The notes under the pieces: model-generated
What the model was told of the DNA's origin: nothing
Database searches by the model: none
Seen by the model: the letters and a program-made list of their open reading frames with translations, nothing else
Shown: one piece after another, positions 25,878 to 33,785 of the stretch
Layout of the letters: each line of letters begins with the position of its first letter
Position numbering within the stretch: position 1 is the stretch's first letter
Assembly: GCF_015354345.1 (NCBI RefSeq)
Contig: NZ_JADKYS010000009.1
Coordinates: 1 to 62,982 of the forward strand
From: Methylophilus sp. 14
Lineage (GTDB): Bacteria > Pseudomonadota > Gammaproteobacteria > Burkholderiales > Methylophilaceae
Direction of reading: 5' to 3'
Length of the DNA: 62,982 nt
Made by a program: the position numbers and the translations under genes

Positions 25878-26116
25878 TTTTCGCCATCCCGAAGATTTGC
25901 TTCCAGACGGTCAAAACGAAAGCTATCGGGTAACCGCCCACGCAATGCACGTAAACGCGTCAGCAGCTCTTTTGCATTGGCTTGCTTGCTGACTTCAAAG
26001 CTCCGCTCGCCTGCCACATGCAAATCAATTTCTTCGCCTTCTTTAAGGTCTAGTGCCTGCACAACACTCGCAGGCAACCGCACAGCCAATGAATTACCCC
26101 ATTTTGCTACTTGCAT
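25874..26116 (-). CDS. AbrB/MazE-family antitoxin
   Basis: An 80-residue antitoxin from the ATG at 26116 (MQVAKWGNSLAVRLPASVV), with AAAGGGTG upstream; the frame also has a GTG 3 codons earlier. The swapped-hairpin AbrB DNA-binding fold covers residues 1-45 (WGNSLAVRLP, LKEGEEIDLHV). The C-terminal part (KELLTRLRALRGRLPDSFRFDR) would bind the PIN toxin. Its stop overlaps the toxin start. It is expected to repress the promoter through the palindrome at 26136-26165. Confidence 0.87.
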   Translation of the reverse strand: MQVAKWGNSLAVRLPASVVQALDLKEGEEIDLHVAGERSFEVSKQANAKELLTRLRALRGRLPDSFRFDRLEANLRDGEK

Positions 26117-26135
26117 GGACTTCACCCTTTTACTA

Positions 26136-26165
26136 AATGATATACATTTAAATTAGTATATCATT
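26136..26165. promoter_or_regulatory. palindromic operator upstream of antitoxin
   Basis: AATGATATA (26136-26144) and TATATCATT (26157-26165) are perfect inverted arms separated by 12 bases, 20 bases upstream of the antitoxin ATG. The position and symmetry fit an autoregulatory site of a MazE-like dimer overlapping the promoter. Confidence 0.7.
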
Positions 26166-26237
26166 AAAAGTAATTTAGCTCACACCATGAGTTGTCGAGA
26201 CTGGCCCTATTGATAGGTTTAAGGGCTGATTATCTAT

Positions 26238-26272
26238 GCGGCGTACCGCAAGCGGGTACGCCCTACGCGGGC
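26238..26272 (+). repeat. REP element
   Basis: Starts GCGGCGTACC, loop GCAAGCG, then GGTACGCC and CTACGCGGGC. The 8-bp stem is perfect. This is the most complete copy of the family in this window. Confidence 0.8.
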
Positions 26273-26318
26273 TAAAGGTGGTAACTTGTAAAGTGCGTAC
26301 TTGAGGACGTTAGTCACA

Positions 26319-26342
26319 TTGTGGGCAACTAGTTGCCCACAA
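26319..26342. repeat. 24-bp perfect palindrome
   Basis: The stretch beginning TTGTGGGCAACT is followed at once by its own reverse complement, giving 12-bp arms with no spacer. It lies just downstream of the attC-like end of the ORF at 26351-26986. No T run follows, so it is not a standard terminator; it could be a protein site or a recombination scar. Confidence 0.75.
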
Positions 26343-26401
26343 CCACTTAGCTAAGGGGCGACGCGCTTTTGCGCCGTCCTGCTTGAGCGACGGGTTATGC
26401 C
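26343..26401 (-). other. attC-like recombination site at 3' end of cassette-type ORF
   Basis: On the minus strand the block begins GGCATAAC (an R''-like core, reverse complement of GTTATGCC), continues CGTCGCTCAAGC, then an imperfect stem GGACGGCGC-AAAA-GCGCGTCGCC. The last 16 codons of the ORF run through it. This is the arrangement of integron gene cassettes, where the reading frame ends in attC. The opposite core is poor (CTTAGCTAAGTGGTTGTGG), so the site is degenerate or incomplete. Confidence 0.45.
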
Positions 26402-26986
26402 GCTTTTATAGCTTGGAGGGAAGCTATCTTTCCCAGCAAGCCAAAGAAAAATATCAATTTGCCGAAGCGAGAATTGGCGAAGACCGTAGTGAGTTTGGAA
26501 CTCCTTGATGATTTTGACGAAGCTCTCATAGTGCTTCAAGTCTCCCTTATGGAAAGAATAAAAGTTATCGGCGTGGGCGTAGTGCAACAGCATTTTCTCA
26601 ACGTATGAATCGAAGATTGGAAAACTCTCGGGGAAATGGTGACTGCAATACTTTGAGGCGAAGGAATAAAAATTCCATTTCTTGTCTCGGATTGAAACCA
26701 TAGCTAATTCATTCACCAGCGAAAGGTCGCCATTTTTGAGGCGAGATTCAATGTCCATTTCGCGTATGTGCTTTGCCACCGTGTAGGTGTCAAATATGTT
26801 TGTGCTGTAAAAATCGTTCAGGGCACTGACTTTCAGAAGCACTTGCTCTAGCACATTGTTGGATGGACATAATTCCTTGAAGAGAAGAGCAAGGGACTGC
26901 TCCTGAAGCCGGTAGTTCTCCAAGCCCTCCCATCTCTGCAAATAGGCGGAGAGGTACTCAGGGCTTGGTGATAAAGGCTGTGGCAT
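26351..26986 (-). CDS. hypothetical protein, probable integron-type cassette ORF
   Basis: A 211-residue protein from the ATG at 26986 (MPQPLSPSPEYLSAYLQRWEG). I do not recognise a functional family. It is soluble and helical, with aromatic-rich blocks (KKWNFYSFASKYCSHHFPESFPIFDSYVEKMLLHYAHADNF is the core region, residues about 120-160) and RQIDIFLWLAGK near the end. The tail TRRSSRTAQKRVAP is encoded by the attC-like element and looks like read-through of a cassette recombination site. It lies alone with non-coding DNA on both sides. No integrase is in the window. Confidence 0.65.
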   Translation of the reverse strand: MPQPLSPSPEYLSAYLQRWEGLENYRLQEQSLALLFKELCPSNNVLEQVLLKVSALNDFYSTNIFDTYTVAKHIREMDIESRLKNGDLSLVNELAMVSIRDKKWNFYSFASKYCSHHFPESFPIFDSYVEKMLLHYAHADNFYSFHKGDLKHYESFVKIIKEFQTHYGLRQFSLRQIDIFLWLAGKDSFPPSYKSGITRRSSRTAQKRVAP

Positions 26987-27163
26987 ATGACTCTCAAAAG
27001 GCACAACGTAAAGTAGGCGTTATAAATGACGCTTTATTTTCCTTGATGGGTGCATTTTTGATTGAGATGGAATGAATTTTATTTAACATTTTCAAATGAT
27101 CATTAAATTTCAGTGCATCCTAAAATACAAACTCAAACCCGTCAATCACGTTTTTGTGAAGCT

Positions 27164-28546
27164 TTAGCTCCCGCCTAGCGCCTTATAAAGCCCCACCTGA
27201 TTCTGCAATGCCTGCTGCTGAATCTGCACCAATTGCGACTGTGCATCAAGCACACTGCGCTGCGCATCAAGCAACTCAAGGTAAGTTACGAGACCCTGAT
27301 CTAACTTACGTTGCACCAGTTGCAAACGGCTGCTTTCCAGTTCGCGCAAACGATTTCTAGCGGCGGTTTCTTCGCTAATCACGGTGCGTGTGCTCAGCAC
27401 ATCCATCACGTCTTTAAATGCGGTTTGGATGGTTTTTTCGTAATTGACCACTTCGATACGCTGGCGGGTTTCGGCCAGGTTGAGGTTGGCTTTGTTGCGG
27501 CCGTAGTTAAAAATCGGGATGACCAGTTGCGGGCTGAAGGCCCAGTAGTTGCTGCCGGTGTCTGAGAACAGTTTGGAGAAGTCTGAATTGACCAGGCCGA
27601 CATTGGTGGTGAGTTGCAGGCGCGGGTAAAACGCGGCCCTGGCGGCGCCGATATTGGCATTGGCGGCTTTGAGTTGATGCTCGGCAGCGCGGATATCGGC
27701 GCGTCTGGTCAGCAAGCTTGAAGGTAATCCGGGCGTGACGTCGGCCAGTTTTACATCCTCCAAAGGTTTAATCACAAATGGTGTACGCTGTGATGATTCA
27801 CCTAGCAGTAAATACAAGGCGTTTTGTGTAGTAGCCAGTTGGCGCTGCCATTGTGCTTGTTGCGCCTGCACTTGCTCGACCTGAATTTGCGCCGCTTTCA
27901 CATCCAGCACTTGGTCCAACCCAGCGTCAAAGCGGCGTTGCGTGCGTTGCAAGGTTTGCTGCCTGTCAGCCAGAGTTTGCTGCGTGACTTTGAGCTGCGC
28001 GTGGACTGCAAGCAGATTGACATACTGGGTGGCGATTTCGCTCACCAGTGTGGCCTGGATGGCCTGTCGGTTTTCGGTGACGGCGAGGTATTGCTCCAGC
28101 GCGGCTTGCGTCAAGTTTTTGACGCGACCAAACACGTCTATCTCATAATCGGAGATCCCTACCCCAGCCTTGTACAACTCGGCTTCAAACGCCTGGCTGG
28201 AGCTAAACACCGTTCTATTACGGTCGTAATTCAGGTTGCCTTGTATGGTTGGCAAACGGTCGGCTTTTTGCACGCCATAAGTCGCTTTGGCTTCGTCCAT
28301 GCGTAACACAGCAGTTTTGAGGTCACGGTTATGCTCTAAGCCGACTTGTATCAGTTTTTGTAAATCCGCATCTGCAAAATAGCTTTGCCAAGTCAGTGGT
28401 GGTGCTTCGGTAACAGACTCATTATTTGACTGGCCGGGATAAGTTTCAGGCACAGGCGCAGCTGGCCTAAAATACTCAGGCACCAGCGAGCAGCTGCTCA
28501 TGGCGAATGCCAGTACGAGCATGGCTGAAATACGACTAAATTTCAT
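27164..28546 (-). CDS. RND efflux outer membrane factor (OprM/NodT family)
   Basis: A 460-residue outer membrane channel lipoprotein. The signal peptide ends in the lipobox SSCS (Cys19). Two OEP domains follow, with typical pieces: PPLTWQSYFADADLQKLIQVGLEHNRDLKTA, YEIDVFGRVKNLTQAALEQYLA, SSLLTRRADIRAAEHQLKAANANIGAARAAFYPRLQL, and YLELLDAQRSVLDAQ. Trimers of this family form the exit duct of tripartite pumps. Its start overlaps the end of the RND pump gene by 11 bases, so it is the last gene of the mfp-rnd-omf operon at 27164-32853. Confidence 0.93.
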   Translation of the reverse strand: MKFSRISAMLVLAFAMSSCSLVPEYFRPAAPVPETYPGQSNNESVTEAPPLTWQSYFADADLQKLIQVGLEHNRDLKTAVLRMDEAKATYGVQKADRLPTIQGNLNYDRNRTVFSSSQAFEAELYKAGVGISDYEIDVFGRVKNLTQAALEQYLAVTENRQAIQATLVSEIATQYVNLLAVHAQLKVTQQTLADRQQTLQRTQRRFDAGLDQVLDVKAAQIQVEQVQAQQAQWQRQLATTQNALYLLLGESSQRTPFVIKPLEDVKLADVTPGLPSSLLTRRADIRAAEHQLKAANANIGAARAAFYPRLQLTTNVGLVNSDFSKLFSDTGSNYWAFSPQLVIPIFNYGRNKANLNLAETRQRIEVVNYEKTIQTAFKDVMDVLSTRTVISEETAARNRLRELESSRLQLVQRKLDQGLVTYLELLDAQRSVLDAQSQLVQIQQQALQNQVGLYKALGGS

Positions 28547-31500
28547 GTGACACCCTTTGCTGTGTGGCTGGTTTTTTCATCCAGCGCCCCACCACAATAA
28601 AAAACAACGGTACAAAAAAGATGGCGAGCAAGGTGGCGGCAATAATACCGCCCAGCACGCTGGTGCCGATGGCGACTTGTGCGCCAGAGGCAGCACCGGT
28701 AGAGAATGCCAGCGGAATCACGCCGACACCAAACGCCAGTGAGGTCATCACAATCGGCCGCAAACGCTCTTTGGCTGCCAGCAAGCTGGCTTCCAGCAAC
28801 GGCATGCCTTGCAATACATGTTCACGTGCAAACTCGACAATCAGAATGGCGTTTTTGGCGGATAAACCAATGGTCGCAATCAGGCCAACCTTGAAGTAAA
28901 TATCGTTAGGCAAGCCACGCAAAGTCACGCCCAGCAATGCCCCCAATACGCCCAATGGCACCACCAGCATCACGGCGAATGGTATCGCCCAGCTTTCATA
29001 CAAAGCGGCCAGTACCAGGAACACAATCAAAATCGACAAACCAAACAACATGGCGGCCTGGCTACCTGATTGTTTTTCTTCCAGCGACTGCCCGGCCCAT
29101 TCAAAGCCGATGCCTTTTCCCAGGCCTTGCACCAGTTTTTCGATCTTTTGCATGGCGTCGCCACTGCTATACCCCGGCCCGGCGCCGCCATTGATATTAA
29201 AGGACGGAAAACCGTTGAAGCGCGTGCGTTGCGGTGTGCCCATGGCCCAATCCAGCGTCATGATGGACGACAGCGGGACTAAACTACCATCTGCTGCCTT
29301 GAGGCGGATTTTCTTGATATCTTCCAGCGTCTGCCGTTGTTTGCCATCGGCCTGAATTAACACCCGGCGCACCTGGTTGCCATAGACAAAATCACCAAGG
29401 TAGTTAGAGCCCAACAAGGTCGCCAGTGAGTCGTTGATTTCATCCAGCGAAATGCCCAAGGCATTAGCCTTGCTGCGGTTAAGCTGCATATTCACCACCG
29501 GCGTATCGTACAGCCCGGCAAACAACACATTGGCTAATTCAGGATGCTTGGCCGATTCGGCAATCAGCTGGTCGCGCGCTTTCATTAAGGTCTCGATGCC
29601 CACGCTGGCGCGGTCTACCAGTTTCATGTCAAAGCCGCCCACACTGCCCAGCTCTGGCAATGGCGGCGCATTCATGGCAAAAATACTCAAGTTAGGGCGG
29701 CCATAAAAGTGCTGATTGACGCGGTTTACAATCGCCTGCACTTGCTGTTCAGCCTTGGGCCGCTCTGACCAGTCTTTGAGCGTAATAAACAGCATGCCGC
29801 TATTGGTGCTGGTGCCGTAAAAGCTAAAGCCGCTGACTTCAAAAATAATATCCACCGGCTCGTTCTGCTGGATATAACGGCTCATGTCGCCCAACACGTC
29901 GGCGGTTTCGGCCAGCGTCGCCCCTTGTGGCAAAGACACCATGACCATAAAGTTACCCTGGTCTTCTTCTGGCAAAAACGCACTCGGCAAACGCATAAAC
30001 AGCCAAGCCACCAACGCCACAATCAGGCCAAACACGGCCAGCCAGCGCAACGGCTTGTTGAGCAAACCACCGGTCAAACGCGTGTACCTGTCAGTCATGC
30101 ACTTAAAGCTGCGGTTAAACCAGACAAAGAAACGCGCTTTTGGGCTGGTCTCATGGCGCAACAGTGTGACACACAAGGCAGGCGTGAGTGACAGTGCCAG
30201 AAAGGCCGAAAAGCTGATCGACACGGATAACGCCAGTGAAAACTGACGGTAGATATTACCCACCGCGCCACTAAAAAAGGCCATGGGGATAAACACCGAC
30301 ACCAGCACGGCCGTAATCCCGACCACGGCACCACTGATCTGCGACATGGCCTTGATGGTGGCATCATAGGCAGACAAACCTTCATCGACAATCAGGCGTT
30401 CGACGTTTTCCACCACCACAATCGCGTCATCGACCAGGATACCAATCGCCAGCACGACGCCAAACATGGTCAGCACATTGATGGAATACCCCAACCAGTA
30501 CATCACGGCAAAGGTGCCCATCAAGGCAATCGGCACGACGATGGTCGGAATCAGCGTGGCACGCAGGTTTTGCATAAATAAATACATGACCACGAACACC
30601 AGCAGCACGGCCTCGATGAGTGTTTGAATCACTTTTTTAATCGAGATAGACACAAACGCCGAGGAGTCATAAGACAATTGGAACACCACATTTGGCGGGA
30701 AATAGGGTTGCATTTGCTCCATCGCCACTTTGACGCGTTTGATGGTTTCTACCGCGTTCGAGCCCGGTGACAGCTTGATCGCCATACCTGCTGCATTCTT
30801 GCCATTCACTTTAGAGCTGTAGGTGTAATCGCTACTGCCCATTTCCACCCGTGCCACATCTTTGACCAGCAAGGCCGAGCCATCCGCCTGGCTGCGAATC
30901 GGCACATTGGCAAAGTCTTCTACGGTTTTAAGCGTGGCTTCGGCTTCCAGCGTGACGCTGAGCGGTGCGCCTTCCGGCACGCCGCTGGCGCCTACCTGGC
31001 CTAAGGTCAGGCGCGTATTGTAGCTACGCAAGGCATTAGAGATTTCGGTCACACTGACATTCAGGCCCGCCATTTTCTGTGGATCCGGCCAGATACGCAT
31101 GGCATATTCCGGGCTGAAAGACTGTACTTTACCCACGCCCTGCACACGTTTAAGCGTAGGCATCACTGTGGCTGAGGACAATTCCCCGAGGTCGATCTCG
31201 CTGTAACGGTTATCTTCTGAGGTCAACGACACGATTAACTGAAAACTATCTGCCGATTTTTCGACCAGAATCCCGCTGCGGCGCACAATTTCCGGCAGAC
31301 GCACTTCCACACTTTTAAGGCGGTTTTGCACGTCCACTGCGGCCAGATCGGGATTGGTGCCCTGCCTAAACGTCACACTAATCGAAGCCATGCCCTGGTT
31401 GCTGGTGGCCGACACATACATCAGGCCTGGCATGCCGTTCATTTCGCGCTCGATAATCGAGGTCACGGTTTCTTCAACCACCTTGGCTGATGCGCCAGGG

Positions 31501-31646
31501 TAAGTGGCGGCAATGTTGACCACAGGCGGCGCAATGTCAGGATACTGCGCAATCGGTAATTGTTTGATGGCGATGAGGCCCGCCAGTACAATCAGGATGG
31601 CAATCACCCAGGCAAAAATCGGGCGATCAATAAAAAAACGACTCAT
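28536..31646 (-). CDS. RND multidrug efflux permease (AcrB/MexF type, HAE1)
   Basis: A 1036-residue proton-driven inner membrane pump. It starts [27 protein letters not shown], has the repeated topology of 12 transmembrane helices with two large periplasmic loops, and carries the [16 protein letters not shown] stretch (TM4) with the two Asp residues of the proton relay. [17 protein letters not shown] marks TM10-TM11. Length and motifs fit the drug-exporting HAE1 group. It lies between its membrane fusion protein and its outer membrane factor. The substrate range cannot be read from sequence. Confidence 0.95.
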   Translation of the reverse strand: MSRFFIDRPIFAWVIAILIVLAGLIAIKQLPIAQYPDIAPPVVNIAATYPGASAKVVEETVTSIIEREMNGMPGLMYVSATSNQGMASISVTFRQGTNPDLAAVDVQNRLKSVEVRLPEIVRRSGILVEKSADSFQLIVSLTSEDNRYSEIDLGELSSATVMPTLKRVQGVGKVQSFSPEYAMRIWPDPQKMAGLNVSVTEISNALRSYNTRLTLGQVGASGVPEGAPLSVTLEAEATLKTVEDFANVPIRSQADGSALLVKDVARVEMGSSDYTYSSKVNGKNAAGMAIKLSPGSNAVETIKRVKVAMEQMQPYFPPNVVFQLSYDSSAFVSISIKKVIQTLIEAVLLVFVVMYLFMQNLRATLIPTIVVPIALMGTFAVMYWLGYSINVLTMFGVVLAIGILVDDAIVVVENVERLIVDEGLSAYDATIKAMSQISGAVVGITAVLVSVFIPMAFFSGAVGNIYRQFSLALSVSISFSAFLALSLTPALCVTLLRHETSPKARFFVWFNRSFKCMTDRYTRLTGGLLNKPLRWLAVFGLIVALVAWLFMRLPSAFLPEEDQGNFMVMVSLPQGATLAETADVLGDMSRYIQQNEPVDIIFEVSGFSFYGTSTNSGMLFITLKDWSERPKAEQQVQAIVNRVNQHFYGRPNLSIFAMNAPPLPELGSVGGFDMKLVDRASVGIETLMKARDQLIAESAKHPELANVLFAGLYDTPVVNMQLNRSKANALGISLDEINDSLATLLGSNYLGDFVYGNQVRRVLIQADGKQRQTLEDIKKIRLKAADGSLVPLSSIMTLDWAMGTPQRTRFNGFPSFNINGGAGPGYSSGDAMQKIEKLVQGLGKGIGFEWAGQSLEEKQSGSQAAMLFGLSILIVFLVLAALYESWAIPFAVMLVVPLGVLGALLGVTLRGLPNDIYFKVGLIATIGLSAKNAILIVEFAREHVLQGMPLLEASLLAAKERLRPIVMTSLAFGVGVIPLAFSTGAASGAQVAIGTSVLGGIIAATLLAIFFVPLFFIVVGRWMKKPATQQRVSHEI

Positions 31647-31689
31647 GGCCTGCTTCCCTTAACTTGAGGCTTGTGTGATACCGCATCCC

Positions 31690-32853
31690 TCAAGGCGCGA
31701 CAGCTTTCGTGATATTGTCTTTGGCACTCACCTGCTTGGGCGTCACTTTCACACCCGCGGTTTGCGTGGCAGCATTCGTCACCACCACTTGCTCACCGGG
31801 CTGCAAGCCTTGCTCAATCACCCACTGTTTATCCAGCACGCGGCCAGTTTGTACCTCGCGCGATTCCAGTTCACTTTTAGCATTCACCACCCAAACGCGA
31901 CTTGAGAATTGGTCACGAATCAAAGCATCCCTGGGGATTAAAATCGCATTCGGATTGGTCGCCTGGCGGATTTTCAAGCGCACATAAGCCCCAGGCATCA
32001 GCTCCTGCTGCGGATTCTCAAAAATGGCGCGCATGACGACTGAGTCTGTGGTCTGGTTGACAGACACATCCGAGAAGGACAGTTTGCCGGCGCTTGCGTA
32101 GGTAGATCCATCCGGCAAGAGCAAAGCAATCTCTAATTGGCCATGATTGCCTTTCAACTGGCCGTCACGCAAGGCTTTGCGCAAAGCAAACACTTCAGAA
32201 GAAGACTGCGCAAAATTCACATACACCGGGTTGATTTGCTCGACCGTGGTCATGTGTGTGGCTTCATCTTTACCCACCAGAGCACCTTCGGTCACCAAGG
32301 CGCGACGCGCGACACCATCAATCGGCGCCGTCACATTGGCATACGCCACATCAAGCTTAGCGCGGTTGAGTTTGGCTTGCGCCGCTGCCACTTCGGCTTT
32401 GGCCAATTGTGCCTCGGCTTGCGCCGCACGGTAGTCGCGCTGGCTCACTGATTGGTCACCGACCAGCGCCTGGTAGCGTTGCAACTTGTCATTGGCATTC
32501 ACCAAATTGGCTTCCGTTCTGGCCAACTCGGCATCGGCTTCCAGCTTGCTGGCCTGCAACTGCTCCGGGTTGAGGGCAAACAAAGGCGTGCCCGCCTTCA
32601 CAGTTTGGCCTTCCTGATACAGTCGTTTAGAGACGATACCGGAAACGCGTGCGCGCACCTCGGCAATTCGGAAAGCTTCTACACGGCCGGGCAACTCCAC
32701 CTCAGCCGGGATTTCTGCAGTTTGTACGGTCACGACGTCGACCTCAGGTGCAGTCGTTGCAGCCTGGGTGGATTCTTGCGGCTTGCTGCAAGCAGACAGT
32801 TGCAATAATAAAAGCGCGGCAACAGCGGCCGTGCTGACAGAAAAACGGGACAT
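31690..32853 (-). CDS. RND efflux periplasmic adaptor (membrane fusion protein)
   Basis: A 387-residue AcrA-type lipoprotein. The ATG at 32853 has the better spaced ribosome binding site (GGAAGG); one lies 6 bases upstream. The lipobox is LSACSK. Domains follow the usual order: beta-barrel/lipoyl halves (VELPGRVEAFRIAEVRARVSGIV, LVGDQSVSQRDYRAAQAEAQLAKAEV as the coiled-coil hairpin, APIDGVARRALVTEGALV), then the membrane-proximal part. It is first in a three-gene pump operon and divergent from a TetR regulator across the palindrome at 32901-32932. Confidence 0.93.
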   Translation of the reverse strand: MSRFSVSTAAVAALLLLQLSACSKPQESTQAATTAPEVDVVTVQTAEIPAEVELPGRVEAFRIAEVRARVSGIVSKRLYQEGQTVKAGTPLFALNPEQLQASKLEADAELARTEANLVNANDKLQRYQALVGDQSVSQRDYRAAQAEAQLAKAEVAAAQAKLNRAKLDVAYANVTAPIDGVARRALVTEGALVGKDEATHMTTVEQINPVYVNFAQSSSEVFALRKALRDGQLKGNHGQLEIALLLPDGSTYASAGKLSFSDVSVNQTTDSVVMRAIFENPQQELMPGAYVRLKIRQATNPNAILIPRDALIRDQFSSRVWVVNAKSELESREVQTGRVLDKQWVIEQGLQPGEQVVVTNAATQTAGVKVTPKQVSAKDNITKAVAP

Positions 32854-32900
32854 GAACATGCCTTCCTACTATATGGACATCAATATTCTATCCGCCCTTC

Positions 32901-32932
32901 AATAATTAATCAATCATGACTGATTAATTATT
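32901..32932. promoter_or_regulatory. TetR-type operator in the divergent pump/regulator promoter
   Basis: AATAATTAATCA (32901-32912) and TGATTAATTATT (32921-32932) form a perfect 12-bp inverted repeat with an 8-base spacer. It sits 48 bases before both divergent start codons, exactly where a TetR-family repressor would shut off both genes. Confidence 0.8.
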
Positions 32933-32980
32933 TTTTGGTATCATACGCAAATTGTTTGAGGAATGATAAGCCTAGAGATC

Positions 32981-33583
32981 ATGGCCAGAAAAACCAAGGA
33001 AGATGCGCAAAAAACCCGCGACCAGATTCTGGATGCCGCGGAACACGTGTTTTATCGCAAAGGCTTTACGCTGACCACCATGGCCGACATTGCCGAAGCC
33101 GCCGAGTTGTCACGCGGCGCCGTGTACGGCCACTACAAAGGCAAGCTGGAAGTCGCTACCGCCATGGCGGAACGCGTGATTGAAACTGTCTCCCCGTTCC
33201 AGCTCCAGCCTGCCCTGGCGGCATTAGGCAACCTCAAGCAATATTGCCTGCACGAGATCCGCAGCTATATTGAGCCTAGCTCCATTCAGCGCGTCCTGTT
33301 CTTTTTATATATCGGCATTGATGATTCACCAGAATTGCTGCAATTGCGCTTTGCCTGGGAGAAAAAGCGCATTACGCAAATCGATAGCCTGCTGAAACAG
33401 GCGATTGCGCAAAAAGAACTCTCGGCAGCGGTCGACTTTGATTTAATCAGTTTGTATTGCCAGTCGATTATTGAAGGCGTGTTCAGCATTATCTATTTTG
33501 GCAACCTCAGTGAATCGCAGCGTTGGCAGCGTGCCGAGCAACTGTGTGAGTACGGCCTGCAACGCTTGTCGATGCCACTATAA
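32981..33583 (+). CDS. TetR/AcrR-family repressor of the adjacent pump
   Basis: A 200-residue regulator from the ATG at 32981 (MARKTKEDAQKTRDQILDAA), which aligns with the AcrR start; an ATG 18 bases upstream has poor spacing. The helix-turn-helix is TTMADIAEAAELSRGAVYGHYKGK. The C-terminal ligand domain shows the AcrR/TtgR pattern (QRVLFFLYIGIDDSPELLQLR). It is divergent from the membrane fusion protein of the pump at 27164-32853. It is expected to bind the palindrome at 32901-32932 and to release it when a pump substrate binds. Confidence 0.92.
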   Translation: MARKTKEDAQKTRDQILDAAEHVFYRKGFTLTTMADIAEAAELSRGAVYGHYKGKLEVATAMAERVIETVSPFQLQPALAALGNLKQYCLHEIRSYIEPSSIQRVLFFLYIGIDDSPELLQLRFAWEKKRITQIDSLLKQAIAQKELSAAVDFDLISLYCQSIIEGVFSIIYFGNLSESQRWQRAEQLCEYGLQRLSMPL

Positions 33584-33785
33584 CCGCCATAAATATTGCG
33601 CGCTGTCATTGACGAATGCGCCTGCCTTGCGGCAAGATAAAGGGCAGATACATTGATGACAATAAAATTGTTCAACTTTTTAGCATGAACAAGGTCAGTA
33701 AACACGACGGCGCCGTCTTGCCTGCCCCTGGCGCGTCGTCCGCCATTGGATACACCTGATAACAATAATTTAAGAACACACTGCT

